NCBI GenBank assembly: GCA_032821775.1
Contig: JAVLRN010000002.1
Span: 4,154,001 to 4,218,000 of the forward strand
Reading direction: 5' to 3'
Origin: Sanguinoderma infundibulare
Lineage: Eukaryota > Basidiomycota > Agaricomycetes > Polyporales > Polyporaceae
Length of the DNA stretch: 64,000 nucleotides
Shown here: positions 14,601 to 24,961 of the stretch, in pieces
Layout: each line of letters begins with the position of its first letter
How positions within the stretch are numbered: position 1 is the stretch's first letter
The notes under the pieces: model-generated
Database searches by the model: none
What the model was told of the DNA's origin: nothing
What the model saw: the letters and a program-made list of their open reading frames with translations, nothing else
Program-made: the position numbers and the translations under genes

Positions 14601-15045
14601 GATCGCCGACCTCCAGTCCGACGTCTACCGAGCGCGACTTCGAGCAGCGTACAAGTTCGAGCGCGACCACGCGACGACCATACGCGACTTCGACTTCAAA
14701 CGCGGCGACCTTGTCCTCCTCCGACACACGCAGATTGAGAAGGCACTCAACCGCAAGATGCGACCGCGATACCTCGGGCCGCTTGTCGTTCTCACCCGCA
14801 ACCGCGGGGGAGCGTACGTCATCTGCGAACTCGACGGGACGGTCTTTCACCGACCGGTCGCGGCCTTCCGACTCCTCCCCTACCTCGCGCGACAATCGAT
14901 CGACATCGCCGACGAGCTCCTCGACATCTCGCAAAAGCGGTTCGAGGACATGAAGAACGCCGATGACGCGGGTGTCGAGGACGATCGCCCGACTAGCGGG
15001 CCGATATCGCTGAACGGCAGCGACGGGATGGGCGACACGGACTAG
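11644..15045 (+). CDS. Pol: reverse transcriptase, RNase H and integrase
   Basis: The frame runs unbroken 11644-15045. Upstream the same frame continues to the end of gag (from 11254) but is broken by a TGA at 11641-11643. Landmarks: conserved entry block VRPVLG and DFVPTGRYT, RT motif TLPMGW, active-site YIDD at 12508-12519, RNase H with AVDTSY and EVDA, integrase zinc finger H-x-H-x-C-x2-C (13849-13970), DDE residues in HIDTMH (14041), VTDNGAAF (about 14214) and GIVERPHFD (about 14320), and a C-terminal YLGPLVVL block. No chromodomain is seen. Expression probably needs +1 frameshifting at gag GTT-TGA-G. The TGA at 11641 may be a recent CpG transition that disables this copy, or a readthrough site. 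Confidence 0.92.
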   Translation, partial: SQDTPANVFLTTRDPVTKGLVTKKKYKPVARKVRPVLGSCPEQFRVVRNITGDPLANMPILPDHPPDFVPTGRYTRERMEALDKKLRPDFLWPEERKLLHYFMCVHNEAFAWTDEERGCFKPEFFPPVAFPVVPHTPWVQKNIPIPPGLYKEVCDIIKRKIAAGVYEPSNSSYRGRWFCIAKKDGKPRIVHSLEPLNKVTIAHSGVTPTPDYLAEQFGGRPCGSMYDLYVGYDERLIAKSSRDLTTFQTPFGALRHCTLPMGWCNSVPIFHDDVTYILQPEIPEWTVPYIDDVPGKGPKSDYRDRDGKYETIPRNPGIRRFVKEHFDNQNRIVTRMSHAGGTYSGPKSMPIDIENIVIGQRCTPIGRQPEQSRVALIVNWGPCGNISEIRAFIGTVGVLRLFIRNFAKRAWPLVKLMRKDVPFEFGDEQLRAQEDLKKAVIESPALRAIDYESGAAVILAVDTSYIAVGFHLCQCDIDDPRKWYYSRFGSITLNDREARFSQPKLEIYGLYRALRNLKVYLIGVRNLVVEVDARYIQGMLQNPDISPSASINRWIVAILTFHFTLVHVPGTSHGPDGLSRRPLQPGDEPRDDDDGFEDWIDKVHGFLHQMLPTRPRQRASPLQLFTIASPTGDGRDFSEGEGPTNQEPTSDTATTSSDIPTSDFTRRANERLDKVKRWLRDLRQPSDISDKAYPQFIKYCQQHFVDEDRLWRKDSHGAHKLVVGLGQRLAILRQAHDDIGHRGNYATLQFIAERFWWPSLREDVTWYVRTCHLCQTRQTRQVLIPPTVATPAPLFARVHIDTMHMPASGGFKYIVQARCAISHYPEWRMLRVETEKTLGDWLFQDVICRWGGLAEIVTDNGAAFVKAAGYLARKYHLRHIRISGYNSRANGIVERPHFDVRQVLFKAADGDETKWSQVAHFAFWAERVTTRRRMGCSPYFAATGCHPILPFDIGEATYLLPPPDSILSTTDLITQRATALQKRQDQIADLQSDVYRARLRAAYKFERDHATTIRDFDFKRGDLVLLRHTQIEKALNRKMRPRYLGPLVVLTRNRGGAYVICELDGTVFHRPVAAFRLLPYLARQSIDIADELLDISQKRFEDMKNADDAGVEDDRPTSGPISLNGSDGMGDTD

Positions 15046-15593
15046 TCGAGCTGAGTATCTGTTTTCATTTGTGACCCGCCTCCATATCTTCCATATTGCG
15101 CTCCTTTCATCTTTTGCATACCCCCCCCAATCGCCACTGCATAGTCTCTCGTTTATTTTCTTTGCGACCTCGGACGCACCTTTGCGACCGATTTCCCATC
15201 GCGACTTTGTCGCGATGGCGAGGGTTTTCTGGTGATGAAGGATTTCACGCTGAGCCTTTCCCTCGGGAAATATTTTCTTGTTAATCGCTCGGGTTATGGT
15301 GGAACAAGTTGGTATTATTGATGACATTGTACACTATAGGAGACAGCGAACAGCGACTGCGACTGCGACTGCGATACAGCGACGACTATACTGCGATACT
15401 GCGACGGCGACACTGGGACTACGGCGACGGCGACGAGAGCGACAAGAAAAGGACGAGAGCGACAAGAAAACACGGCAGCGACGAGGCGACCAAGCGACAG
15501 GCATTACTACATACACGTACAAGTCCAGGATAGAACGCTGCAAGAAAATCAGTACCAAGAAAAGAATGCGACCAAGGCGCGACCCGACTCAAC
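15046..15593. other. Spacer between convergent pol and antisense gene; CGACAG-type low-complexity DNA
   Basis: Non-coding between the pol stop and the stop of the antisense gene. From about 15345 to 15500 it is a degenerate array of GCGACT/GCGACAG units. Both transcripts would end here, so their 3' ends may overlap. Confidence 0.7.
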
Positions 15594-17912
15594 CTACTCA
15601 TCCCCTTCGCCATCCAACTCGTCCTCCTGGCCCTCCGACGGCTCAGCGATCGGCGCCGGTGCGACAGGCTCAGCCACGGGCCCATCCGCGACGGGCTCCT
15701 GCGCGACGGGCTCCTGCGCGGCGGGCTCCTGCGCGGCGGGCTCCTGCGCGGCGGGCTCTGGCGCGACGGGTTTCTGCGCGACTGGCGCTACCGCGACCCG
15801 CGCCCGCTCGTCACCCGACGGGACATACGACGAGTCATCACCGTCGTCGTCGCTTCCCCGCCCGCCGGGCTCGCGATCGTCGCCTGTGTGCTCGTGGTCC
15901 TCCGAGCCCCAGTCCGTCCCGGTCGCGACCATCTCCAGCTCGTGTAAATGCTGCTGGAGCTCCAACAGCACCTCGATGCGACCAGCGACGAAGGCGGACT
16001 CCGCGCGGAGCGCGCGGATGTACGTCTGCCGGTCCTCGGAAAAACCGGCCCCAGCGAGGTCGTCGACGCCCAAGCCCGCGGTCGCGCCACCCAGGCCAGG
16101 GATGCGCCGGTTGGCGGTAACGGCGAGCATCGGGAACCCTTCGCCAGCCAGCCGCTCGCGAAGGCGCATAGTCGGCGACGGGATGCGGAAGCCCGTGGAG
16201 TAGGGCGGCCGGTAGGGGTGCGCGGGGATCGGCGCCGCGGGGCGCGATGAAGGACCCGCGGCGGGCGAAGGGATGCCGAGGAGGCGCAGAGTGGCGGGAC
16301 CGGCGACGGGAAGGGGAGACTCGGCGATGCGACGCGACGAGGAACTGGCGACGGGCGGAGGAACGGCGGCGACAGCAGCGCGGCGAGGGGAAGGAACCGC
16401 GGGAGTGGCGGGAGGAGGGCCAGCGACGGCGGCGACGGGCTTCTTGGCCCTCCGCGGCTTGGGAGCCTTGGGAGCCTTGGGGGCGTCGGCGACCTCGGCG
16501 ACCGGAGCGGCTTGAGGGGCCTCGGCGACCCGGGGGCCACCGGACCCAGGGGGCGCGACTGCGACGATGGTGCCGTCGCGATCTATCTCCCACCCCTTGG
16601 ACAGGCCCTGCTCGACGATGTGGGCAGAGGGGCGGACAGCGATACCACCTGGGATAAGATCAGCGACGGCGACACGGGGAGAGCGACTAGGCGACTTACC
16701 ACGCGGGCGGCCGGAATCATCGAACCAGTCGCCGTAGGACTGGTCACCGAAGTAACACCCCTTCTTGTCGTTTTTGCACTTCTCGCAGCGCCCCGACCCC
16801 CGAGGGAGGAAGCACTCGATCAGCGCATAACCCGAGCAGCGATCGCACTGCGACAGCGATCAGTCGCTACGAAGGTGGGAGGCGACAAGGAAGTACTTAC
16901 CACCGGCAGACTCAGGTCAGGGCGAGGGGGCGGCAACGGTCGGGGCTGGGTGTTGGCCGCCGACTTCCTCTTCCCCAGCTCGACCTTCGGGGTCTCCGGG
17001 CGACGCGGCTCCTCCTCCGACGACCCGACCACGATGGGGTCAGGTCGCGCCTTCTTGGGAGGCGCGGCCTTCTCGCCGGCGACCTCACCCGACTCCACCG
17101 AGCTACGATCGGCGACCGCCCTCTTGCGACGGGGGCGAGGGCGGGGTCTGACGGACGGCACCCCGGTCGCGGGCAACCCGGGAGGCGGGGCGGCGGCGGC
17201 GACAGCGGCACGCGACGCAGACGAACCGGTCGCGATCGCGCCAGGGGCGTCCGGCGGAGCGGCGAGGGCGGCGGAGACGGCAGCGGAGGACGGTTGGGAG
17301 GACGGGAGGACGGCGATAGGGGCGGCGACGGCGGCGGAGCATTGCGACGTCGGTCGCGACGTCGCGACGGGGGAGTGCGGGAGCGAGGGAGGGGGAGCGG
17401 CGGCGCCGGCGAGGACGTCGGGCATGGGAGGGAGTGCGGCCTGGCGGGCGGCCTTTTTGGCGGCGCGTTCGCGCGCCTTAGCCATCACGTCGGCCTTCCT
17501 GGCGACGCGCTGGGCGTCGGCGACTTGCCGGGCGGCCAAGCGCAGGTACCCCTCTCGGAGGATCGGGCTGAGCCAGGCCGGCCACGCGTGCGCGACCGAA
17601 CTGAACCAGTCGGCGAACGACAGAACGACGCGGTCGGCGATGGCCGCGACCGCGTCGGCGTCCGCCCCCGCACCGAGCCAGGCGTCCTGCGACAAGGAAA
17701 CGGGTTCAGCCTGAACAAGAGGGTCGCGGCGACAGGCGACGTACCAGGTTATCCGACGCATTTTGAAGACCGGCCTCGCGGTCGTCGTCGGTCTCCGGGG
17801 GGCTCCCGTCCAGGTAGTCGAGGAGGATATCGAGGTTGGCCTTAGCGCCGTCGCGCGCGACCCGGGTAGTGTCGTCGCCGGTGGCGCGGGACTTGCCTTT
17901 AGCGTCGGACAT
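15594..17912 (-). CDS. Antisense gene carried by the retrotransposon: 718-residue six-cysteine zinc-type protein
   Basis: Four exons on the minus strand: 17912-17745, 17686-16901, 16847-16700, 16648-15594 (168+786+148+1055 = 2157 bases, no internal stop). Introns of 58, 53 and 51 bases have GTACGT or GTAAGT donors and CAG acceptors; phases 0, 0, 1 agree. Exon 1 starts MSDAKGKSRATGDD; exon 2 carries an alpha-helical region (FADWFSSVAHAWPAWL; ARERAAKKAAR) and a Pro/Ala/Ser-rich linker; exon 3 holds CX2CX7CX8CX2CX6C beginning CDRCSGYALIEC; exon 4 has a possible helical region and an acidic tail with an AAQEP/VAQEP repeat. The Cys spacing recalls fungal binuclear-type or zinc-knuckle fingers, so nucleic-acid binding is likely but inferred. 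Its intact spliced frame in a young element suggests it is functional. The 346 bases before the 3' LTR are the probable promoter region. Confidence 0.85.
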
Positions 17913-18248
17913 GGGAGGCGATGGGGCGAAGCGAGGAGGAAGGAAAGAGAGGCGAGGAAGGCACAGACGAAGACCCACCGAGCGACGGCCTTTATGTGAC
18001 GCGCGACGGCGGCGCCAGCATCCCGGGCCTTACCCTCATCGCATGCCTGGAGTCGCGGGATCACCAGTTCGGGACGCCCTTTTGTCGCGCGGCAGGTCAG
18101 AGGATTACCGTTTTCGTCGGGAAGCGCGAAAAGCACGTCCAGGGCAGGTCGCCGCCTGTCAAACGGTCGAGAAGAGAAGATCGCGCGGCGACGGCACCTC
18201 TGGCACGATGGTCCTTTCGCGGCGACCGAGGACGGTCTAGATTCCAGT

Positions 18249-18258
18249 AAGGGGGAGG
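18249..18258 (+). promoter_or_regulatory. Polypurine tract
   Basis: AAGGGGGAGG lies immediately before the TG that starts the 3' LTR, the standard plus-strand priming position in LTR retroelements. Confidence 0.88.
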
Positions 18259-19244
18259 TGATGCGCGCCCGACGCTTCCGACCGTGGAAACCGACGTGAT
18301 GGCCCCATTCGGATAACCGAGGTGACTCGACCGACTTCCCGGCCGTTGCCAGCGCGCTGGCGCCTTTGGTTACAATACCTGGGCACACGTGGTGCGGTCC
18401 GGTCGGCCGGCTAGGTGCGGTACGGAAGCGAGCCGAAGAAGCCGGACACGTGCGATGACGCCGCACCAAGCCTAGACCGTCGAAGATACCGAACGTACTC
18501 GGCCACTGCTGGCGTCGCAACTTGGCCCGTCCCCGACTGACCACACGGTCGCACAGTGACGGGCCACAAGTTAAGTCACTCAGTTGCCTTCTCCGTCGCG
18601 CAGCACGATGGGTCGCGGACCGTCCCTCACGAAAGATTACTTACGCGACAGGTGCGGGTCGCGACGACCGGGAGCCAATGAGTCGCGCGACTGCGCGACA
18701 GCGATCACGACCCGCCAAGACAAGCCGACTGTGGTCGCCCAATCCGGTCGCGGTCGCGTACCGATCGCTGGAGTTCCGGAGGGTTTCCGACGTTGGTTTT
18801 ATGATCGCTAGTCGACACGAGGCAGTCTAGTCCGTCGCTGTCGGGCGTAGCTACTGTTACCAGTGTACTTAACCCCTGTCACTGCCGTTCGGGCAGACAA
18901 TCTTGGACCCCCACCCTTTACCTCTCATTTCTCCGACGAGCAAGTGCGACTCGACATCATCCTCTGTCGGGTGTAGCTAGCGACTGCGATTGCGACTTGC
19001 GACAGCGACCACCGATCGACCGATTTGCGACAGCGACAGCGACTCGTCGCGCGACTTTTACCGCGACTTTCGACCTTCGACACCACACGCTCTTTCCCCT
19101 CTCTTCTCCTCGGCACTGGTTATGATCGCGACCAAAGGGAACTCGAGACCGTACTCGCCCTCCGCACCGGCGACGTCGCTCCGACCTCGCCTCCCTCAGC
19201 CCTCGGTCGTCCCGACTGTACACCGGCCCTGGGATAGTGTATCA
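18259..19244 (+). repeat. 3' long terminal repeat
   Basis: 986 bases, TG...CA, matching the 5' LTR at all but five positions (all transitions, several at CpG). Followed by the ACGT target duplication and the resumed host repeat. Confidence 0.96.
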
Positions 19245-21334
19245 ACGTCATGGGCGCCCGACCCCTTCTTGAGCGGGAAGGCCGGTGCCGCTGACATCCC
19301 ATGGTGCCGTCGTGCCTCCCGGTTCCCTGAGGGAGCCCCCTTGATCCTCCAGGCCTGTCTCCGGGCGCATCAGCAAAAGTGCAGAACGCGCGGGCTTCAA
19401 CAGGCGTGAACCCACTTAAGTACGCTCCTTGGAATCGGCCCAATTTTCGGCCACAAACCTAAAGAGTTTACTCGAATCTCGCTAAAACCCGCCTGAGCCC
19501 GTTTGAGGTGCCGGAAGCACATTTCAAGCTGCGTGGGCCTGTTTGAGCCAATTCAAGCCAATTGACGCGATTGAACGGCATGATTGGGAGCAATTGGGCA
19601 GATTGCGTGCCAGTGGGGGCACACACGTACAAATCGGACAAATCTACAATACAATAAATTAGCTGGTATATTCAGATGTATATATGCGGTGTGCAATTGC
19701 AATAGTGAACATCAAATTAAATTATATTGCAGCTCTACTACGCATACATGCATATAGGATGGCACAAATACAGGAAGTATGACGAGGGGGCGGCATGGCG
19801 CTGCTTGGGAAGAGGGCACTCACCGGGTTCAGAATGCATCCCAGAAGAATGATGAGCGTGCACTGACATACCTTGGTTGTCTACAGGGCGTCCTCACGGA
19901 AGGAAATGGACATACCTGATATAACAACAAGCGGTAGGAAACTCACCTTGCCTTGGATGCGTGAAAAAGATACTTACGACGCACATATAAGCAGCGCCGG
20001 CGCTCGGACCTACCAGTAGTGCGGCCATGATTAGATGGACTTGAAGAAACTACACGCCTTACTGTACCCCGAGAGCAACGCTAGAGTCCGAGGGGTCGAG
20101 AGGAGAGGAGAGAGAGGTGGGGGTTGAGGTCGAAGGTACAACGATGCAAGTTTGGGGACGGGCGACCGGTTTTATGGGGCGGGACGAAGGTACGTCATAC
20201 ATCAGGGCGCCTCGCCAAATCGGGAGGCACCTCGGCCAAATCGGGAGGAGCCTCGGACATCGGGCGGCTGCCTCCACGTCGTGGACGCCCCCGCGAGCGT
20301 CGGTCTTGGCCCACGAGTAATAACAGTGCAGACATTTGAACGACCTTATTTCTATCAAGTATGGCTTGTTAGTGAGCCTCAGAAAGTACATAGATACTCA
20401 AATTGAGCGCCTTCGCACCCATAAGAGTAGGATTTGTCCCGAGCAATTCTGTCTGACCCGACCTCTCCGGCAAATCGAGCTCAATCGGCCATACAATGAT
20501 CAATCGGCTCCAATTGTGTGTGAGCGCAAGTTGCCCAATTTGGGGCCCCAGACCCGATTGGCTCAATCTGAGCCGAGCAGTTTGCACTTTTGCTGATGCG
20601 GTGCGTACATCATGGGCGCCCGGCCCCTTCTTCTTGAGCGGGGCCGGTGCCGCTGACATCCTGCACATTTTTGGACGACCGCGCCCGGCAGGGCGTCCGG
20701 ATCGAGCGCCGAGGGTCCTGCCTGATTCTGTCTCGCCTGTAGATGACATGAAACGGCCAATCTGCGACCACCGAAAATGGCCCCCACGTACTGGCATATG
20801 AGCTCCGGGCGGTTATTCAGGGGTCCTGGCGCAACGAGCCTGCCCGCTCGGGGGCTCGACCGCGCCCGGCTTCGCCGCGAAGCTTTCCCAGTCCTGCGAC
20901 ATTACAGCCGGTCGATGAGGCTGGACCCATGTTCTTACTTGTGCGTAGCATCCGCATGCCAAAAATGTGGATCGAATAAATAGCTATATACAACTCTAAT
21001 TCGTGCGTCGTAGTGTGGATAACATTGGCGCACGTCTGTAACAATGCCTGTCGTGAGGGTCGTATACGTGTGTCTGCAACTTGGGTGAAAAAAGAAATTC
21101 GTAAACTGCCCGTCTGTCTACCTGAGGTCTAAACCCATCATAAGTTATAACTATACAAAAACCGCCCGAGAGTCCAGCAAAAGTGGGATGATGCGACAAG
21201 GAAATGGCGGAGCGCGAGGCCTAAGCGGCATCGTCTCCCGACCGAGAGAGGAATGGAGGAGGAAGGAAAGCGAATATGGATACAAACTATTGCGTGCACT
21301 GCTGCCTAACTCCATCTTCCGCGAACTGGCGACC
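19245..21334. other. Intergenic region, host repeat fragments, no gene
   Basis: 19245-19385 completes the host repeat split by the retrotransposon. 19440-19640 and 20500-20580 are rich in CAATTG/CCAATT words. The end of the first repeat block (GCATCAGCAAAAGTGC, about 19368) is inverted relative to GCACTTTTGCTGATGC at 20582, so the two blocks face each other. 20955-21045 matches 430-520. No coding gene is supported; 21050-21334 is likely the 3' untranslated region of the trehalose gene. Confidence 0.55.
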
Positions 21335-24300
21335 TTACAAGTTGCTGCTCCGCCGCTCGTCGTCCTCGGCCGGCCGGGGCCCGTCGGGGCGGACGAGGTG
21401 GAGCATGTGCTCGACGACCTCCTCGGGCGTCGTGACGTGCCAGAGCGCGAGCGTCCGCTTGGAGCTGTGGCCGACGGCGGTCGTGAAGATCGCGTCGCGC
21501 GCGATCGCGAGGTCCACCGCCGGCTGCTGCTCGCCATCCTTGGCGAGGAGCGTGACGGACAGCGGCGGCTCGAGCCGCACGCGGTCCGAGGGGGAGGGAG
21601 CGGCGGCGGCGAGGGGCGTCTGGGGGAAGAGGAGGAGGGCGCGGAACATGTCCTCGTCCGTCTTGTCGTCGCCGGCGCAGAACACGAACTCGGCGTCGGG
21701 GTGGAAGTAGAGGATGCGCTTCACGATCTCGCCCTTGTTGACGGCCAGCGGGCGGACTTCGAGGTTCTTCTTGCCGACAAGGACTGCGTAAATATGTTAG
21801 CGTACAGTTACACTTAGGCAAACGAGGGATTCGTACCCTCTATGGGGCGCTTGCGAGCCAGGTTGTTCTCGAGCAAGTCTTGGCACTGATGGCACTGGAA
21901 GAGACTGCGAAAAAATCAGACGAGGACCATCAGCACGCCTGCACACACACAGCTCAGGCAACGTTCAGTAAGGACTCACCCCCACTCCGGGTCCGCCGAC
22001 CGGTAATGCCAAGTGATAGAGCTCTTCTTGACCTCAATTTGGCTCCCCGTCGTGCGCTCCGTATAATACTTGAAGATCTCCAGTACTTCCGCCATCCAGC
22101 TCATGTCCAAGCTCTCGGTAAAGTTGCTCCAGCCCTCCTGGCCGGGCTCGCGTATGAACCCGCCATGCTCGGCCGACATGCCCAGGTTCCTAAAGTGACC
22201 CAGGTGCTGCTCGAGGAACTCGCCGTCGCGCCCCGAGATGATGTACACGACGTTCCTGGGGTCCGCCGTGAGCGCCTCGAGCGCCAGCAGAGTATCTCGG
22301 GACGGCACCGCCGCGCTGGGGACCTTAACGATCGGTGCGAGCGTGCCGTCATAGTCGAAGAGGAACAGCCGCTTCTTCGCCTGCTTGTAGTGCCGCTCAA
22401 GCTCGCCCTTGGGGATGAACGGCGTCCGACGGGCCATGTTGGAGCTGCCGAGCCGCTCGAGGAGCTTCTTCCCGAGCATCGCGGCCCACGTGTGCGAGGT
22501 GTGCGTGGACACGGTCTTGTACAGGTGTTCATGTCGGCGGAGCTTCTCGTCTTCTGGCATGGTTAGCCCACGGTGCATCGCTGCGGCTACCTCCTGCAAG
22601 CCACCCAGAACGCCGATCAGCCGCGTGTGGAGTTGAGTGGCCAATATTGAAATACGTACGCTGAGGTTCCAAGGGTTGATCTGGAGAGCCTCGGTCATAT
22701 TGCTGGAGATACCCATGAACTCGGAGAGAACAAGGGGGCTCTTCTTCGTCCGTTCTTGCGCAATGACGAACTCCATGGAGGTGGTGTTCATACCGTCGCG
22801 AAGCGGGGTGATCACGCCAAGATCAGCAACCGAGAGGAGCGCATAGAACTCGTCCTTCTTGATCGTCTGGTGGCTGTGTCCGGATTAGACATTGCTCGGG
22901 TCCGCTCCAACTCAAAAGCTTCGCAACAGGCTACTCACTAATGGTGCACGGGAATAAAGTCTAGAGAACCGTACTCTCCGTTGATGTGTGCGACGAGCTC
23001 CGATACCTGCCGTTCGAGCTTCGGCGAGTCGGACAGTGCGGGAGACGTGACTTGGATGAGGACGACGTTGCCGATCCACTGAGGGTAGTCTTGGAGCAGC
23101 TTCTCGAACGCGCGGAGCTTCTGGACGACACCCTTGACCACATCGAGCTTGTCCCGGCCGACGATGATCTTCTTACCCTCGTAGAGAGCGCGGATCGCTT
23201 CGAGCTTCGGTTGGATCCCCGGCCGCAGGCTGCAAGAAGCGAGTGAGTAAACATATCGATTGGCGCAAGGACGTACGCACGTGTCCTTCGCAACGCGATC
23301 CGCATCCACACCCACAGGAGAGTACCCGATAGCAGCAACGTGGCCCTGTACGTCAATGCCACCCCGCGGCGTGACCTCGTAGCCGCACACACGGATGCAC
23401 GAGGACGTGAAGTGTCGTGAGTACGAGTACGTCTGAAAGCAAATGAGGTTCGCGCCGAGCATGCCATCGAGGATCTCCTTGCGCCTGGGGAGACACCTGA
23501 ACACTTCGGAACTCGGGAAGGGCGTGTGGACGAAGAGCCCGACGGCGGCTTCCGGTAGAGCCTGACGGAGAAGCGACGGGACGAGGAGCAGGTGGTAGTC
23601 GTGGATCCAGATCAGGTCGCCGGGCCGGTAAACATCTGCGACGCGCTTCGCAAAGGCAGCATTGACGGCCTCATACGGCGCCCAGTACTTGTCGGCGGAA
23701 GCGTACTCTGTCGCGACGTCTTGCCAGAGAAGATAGTGGAACAAGGGCCAGAGCGCTGTTTGAGAGTACAGACGTCAGTTGACGGTCATGAACGAAATCA
23801 TTATCAGTGGAAATGACGACAGCTAGGAGGCAAGCCCGCGATATGAGTGTGGCAGGTGATAGAAGAAGTGGGCCAAAAGAGGGAGCAAGGTTCCCATGCG
23901 GTGGCCGTTTCGTATATGGCAACTCCAGAACAGCCATCCACATAGACGCTGTCCCAGCGCGGGAGCGAGATCATCGTAATCCTCGTCAGTCTATTCAACG
24001 AAGCTGCTCAAGGGTAAATGTTTTTACCGGGATGTCACCGGTGCCGGGCCGAGTTTAGAGCGGACAACTGAAAGACGAAGGTTCATGACGGGACGGATAC
24101 GGTGTATGCAGTACGATTTCCAGATGCAAACCGCGGATAAGGCAGGCGGACCCTCGCCGATCGCGGCAGGAAGCAACGGCGACAAACGAAGGGAAGGGTA
24201 ACGAAAGATCTGACACGGAGATGCGGGATGGCATGACGGAAACGTGGGGACAGGAATGCGGAAGGAAGAGAAACGAAGCGAGACGTGGACGCACTCTGCT

Positions 24301-24961
24301 TGCAGTAGCCATCGTAGTGACCGTGGGCATCCTTATCGTCAAGGAATACGGGCACGTAATGGATGGGCTTCCCCTCCTCAACCTCCTCGCGCGAACGGTA
24401 AGTCTGAAGGAGACCGTCGAGTTCGAGTTTGTCGGCGTCGGTGAGAGATGCGGAGGATATCTTGCTAACGGAGGGATCCGAGGGGCCGCTGGTGTTCTGG
24501 GCTGCGAGTGGGGGAACGGATTGAGGAGCGGATTCGATGTCGCCGGTCCACCCGACAAAGATCTGCTCGTGGGTGGTCGCGAGGGAGTTGATGCCGCTGA
24601 CCATGGCAGAGTGGCCGTATCGGACGTTCAGCGCCCATTGGGGTGAAGACGGCTCTTGCTGTGCTGAGGCAGTAGCCGAGGGAGGCGGCAAGTCTCCTGA
24701 GGGTTGCTCGGTGGAAGGGGACGGGGGAATGTCTGCTGGCTTGGCAGGCGGGGTTGCGGGGGGACTAGGGATATCTTGGGGACGAGGCTTGCGGGAAAAG
24801 GCACAGGTTAAGGGAAGGTAATGGGAAACATGGATGATGCGGCCTGAGAGGGGAACATCCTTGTCGCGGAGGTCTGACTCGAGTTTGACGACCTGTGCGC
24901 GAACGTCAGCGAGAGAGACGGAGTTGTCGAGCGGCCTGCGGGGCTCCGCGAAGCTGTCCAT
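21335..24961 (-). CDS. TPS2: Trehalose-phosphate synthase/phosphatase, Tps2 type
   Basis: Seven exons on the minus strand: 24961-24295, 23755-23281, 23229-22939, 22873-22660, 22593-21980, 21904-21837, 21783-21335 (2778 bases, 925 residues; all phases agree). The N-terminal half is a GT20 glycosyltransferase fold (IWIHDYHLLLVPSLLRQ, GLFVHTPFPSSEVFR, LVLSEFMG); the C-terminal half is a HAD trehalose-6-phosphatase with LFLFDYDGTLAPI, SGRD and GDDKTDEDMF, so the phosphatase motifs are intact. It removes phosphate from trehalose-6-phosphate in the cytosolic trehalose complex; the GT20 half is usually catalytically weak in Tps2 proteins. Length is near the fungal norm of about 900. The first intron (539 bases) is far longer than the other five (51-75). 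Tps1-like activity cannot be excluded from sequence alone. Confidence 0.95.

Larger units (their letters stand above)
7514..19244 (+). mobile_element. Complete Ty3/gypsy LTR retrotransposon with antisense passenger gene
   Basis: 11.7 kb element bounded by two 986 bp LTRs beginning TG and ending CA. It is flanked by the 4 bp direct repeat ACGT (7510-7513 and 19245-19248), and the flanks join to restore the host repeat GTGCGT-ACGT-CATGGGCGCC seen elsewhere in the window. Order: 5' LTR, primer-binding site, gag with protease, pol (reverse transcriptase, RNase H, integrase), antisense gene, polypurine tract, 3' LTR. Domain order RT-RNaseH-IN assigns it to Ty3/gypsy. The two LTRs differ at five positions, all transitions, so insertion is recent. 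The element is rich in the words GCGAC/GTCGC throughout, unlike the flanks. Confidence 0.96.

Noticed and set aside
9214..14953. Many long open frames on both strands inside gag and pol
   Set aside because: They are shadows caused by GC- and CGAC-rich codons; only the gag, pol and the spliced antisense gene show domain content and correct phases.
16512..17714. 400-codon plus-strand frame in the retrotransposon
   Set aside because: It mirrors the antisense exons; Gly/Arg/Ala-rich with no motifs, whereas the minus strand gives a spliced zinc protein.
16820..18544. 574-codon unspliced minus-strand frame starting in the 3' LTR
   Set aside because: Its first half is LTR and intronic sequence; the spliced model beginning at 17912 explains the coding part better.
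7509..19249. 5 bp target duplication for the gypsy element
   Set aside because: TACGT and ACGTC do not match; only the 4 bases ACGT are shared and the rebuilt host repeat agrees with 4.
20117..20406. Overlapping 67-86 codon frames
   Set aside because: No conserved motif, no splice support; ordinary intergenic sequence with repeated GGGAGGC words.
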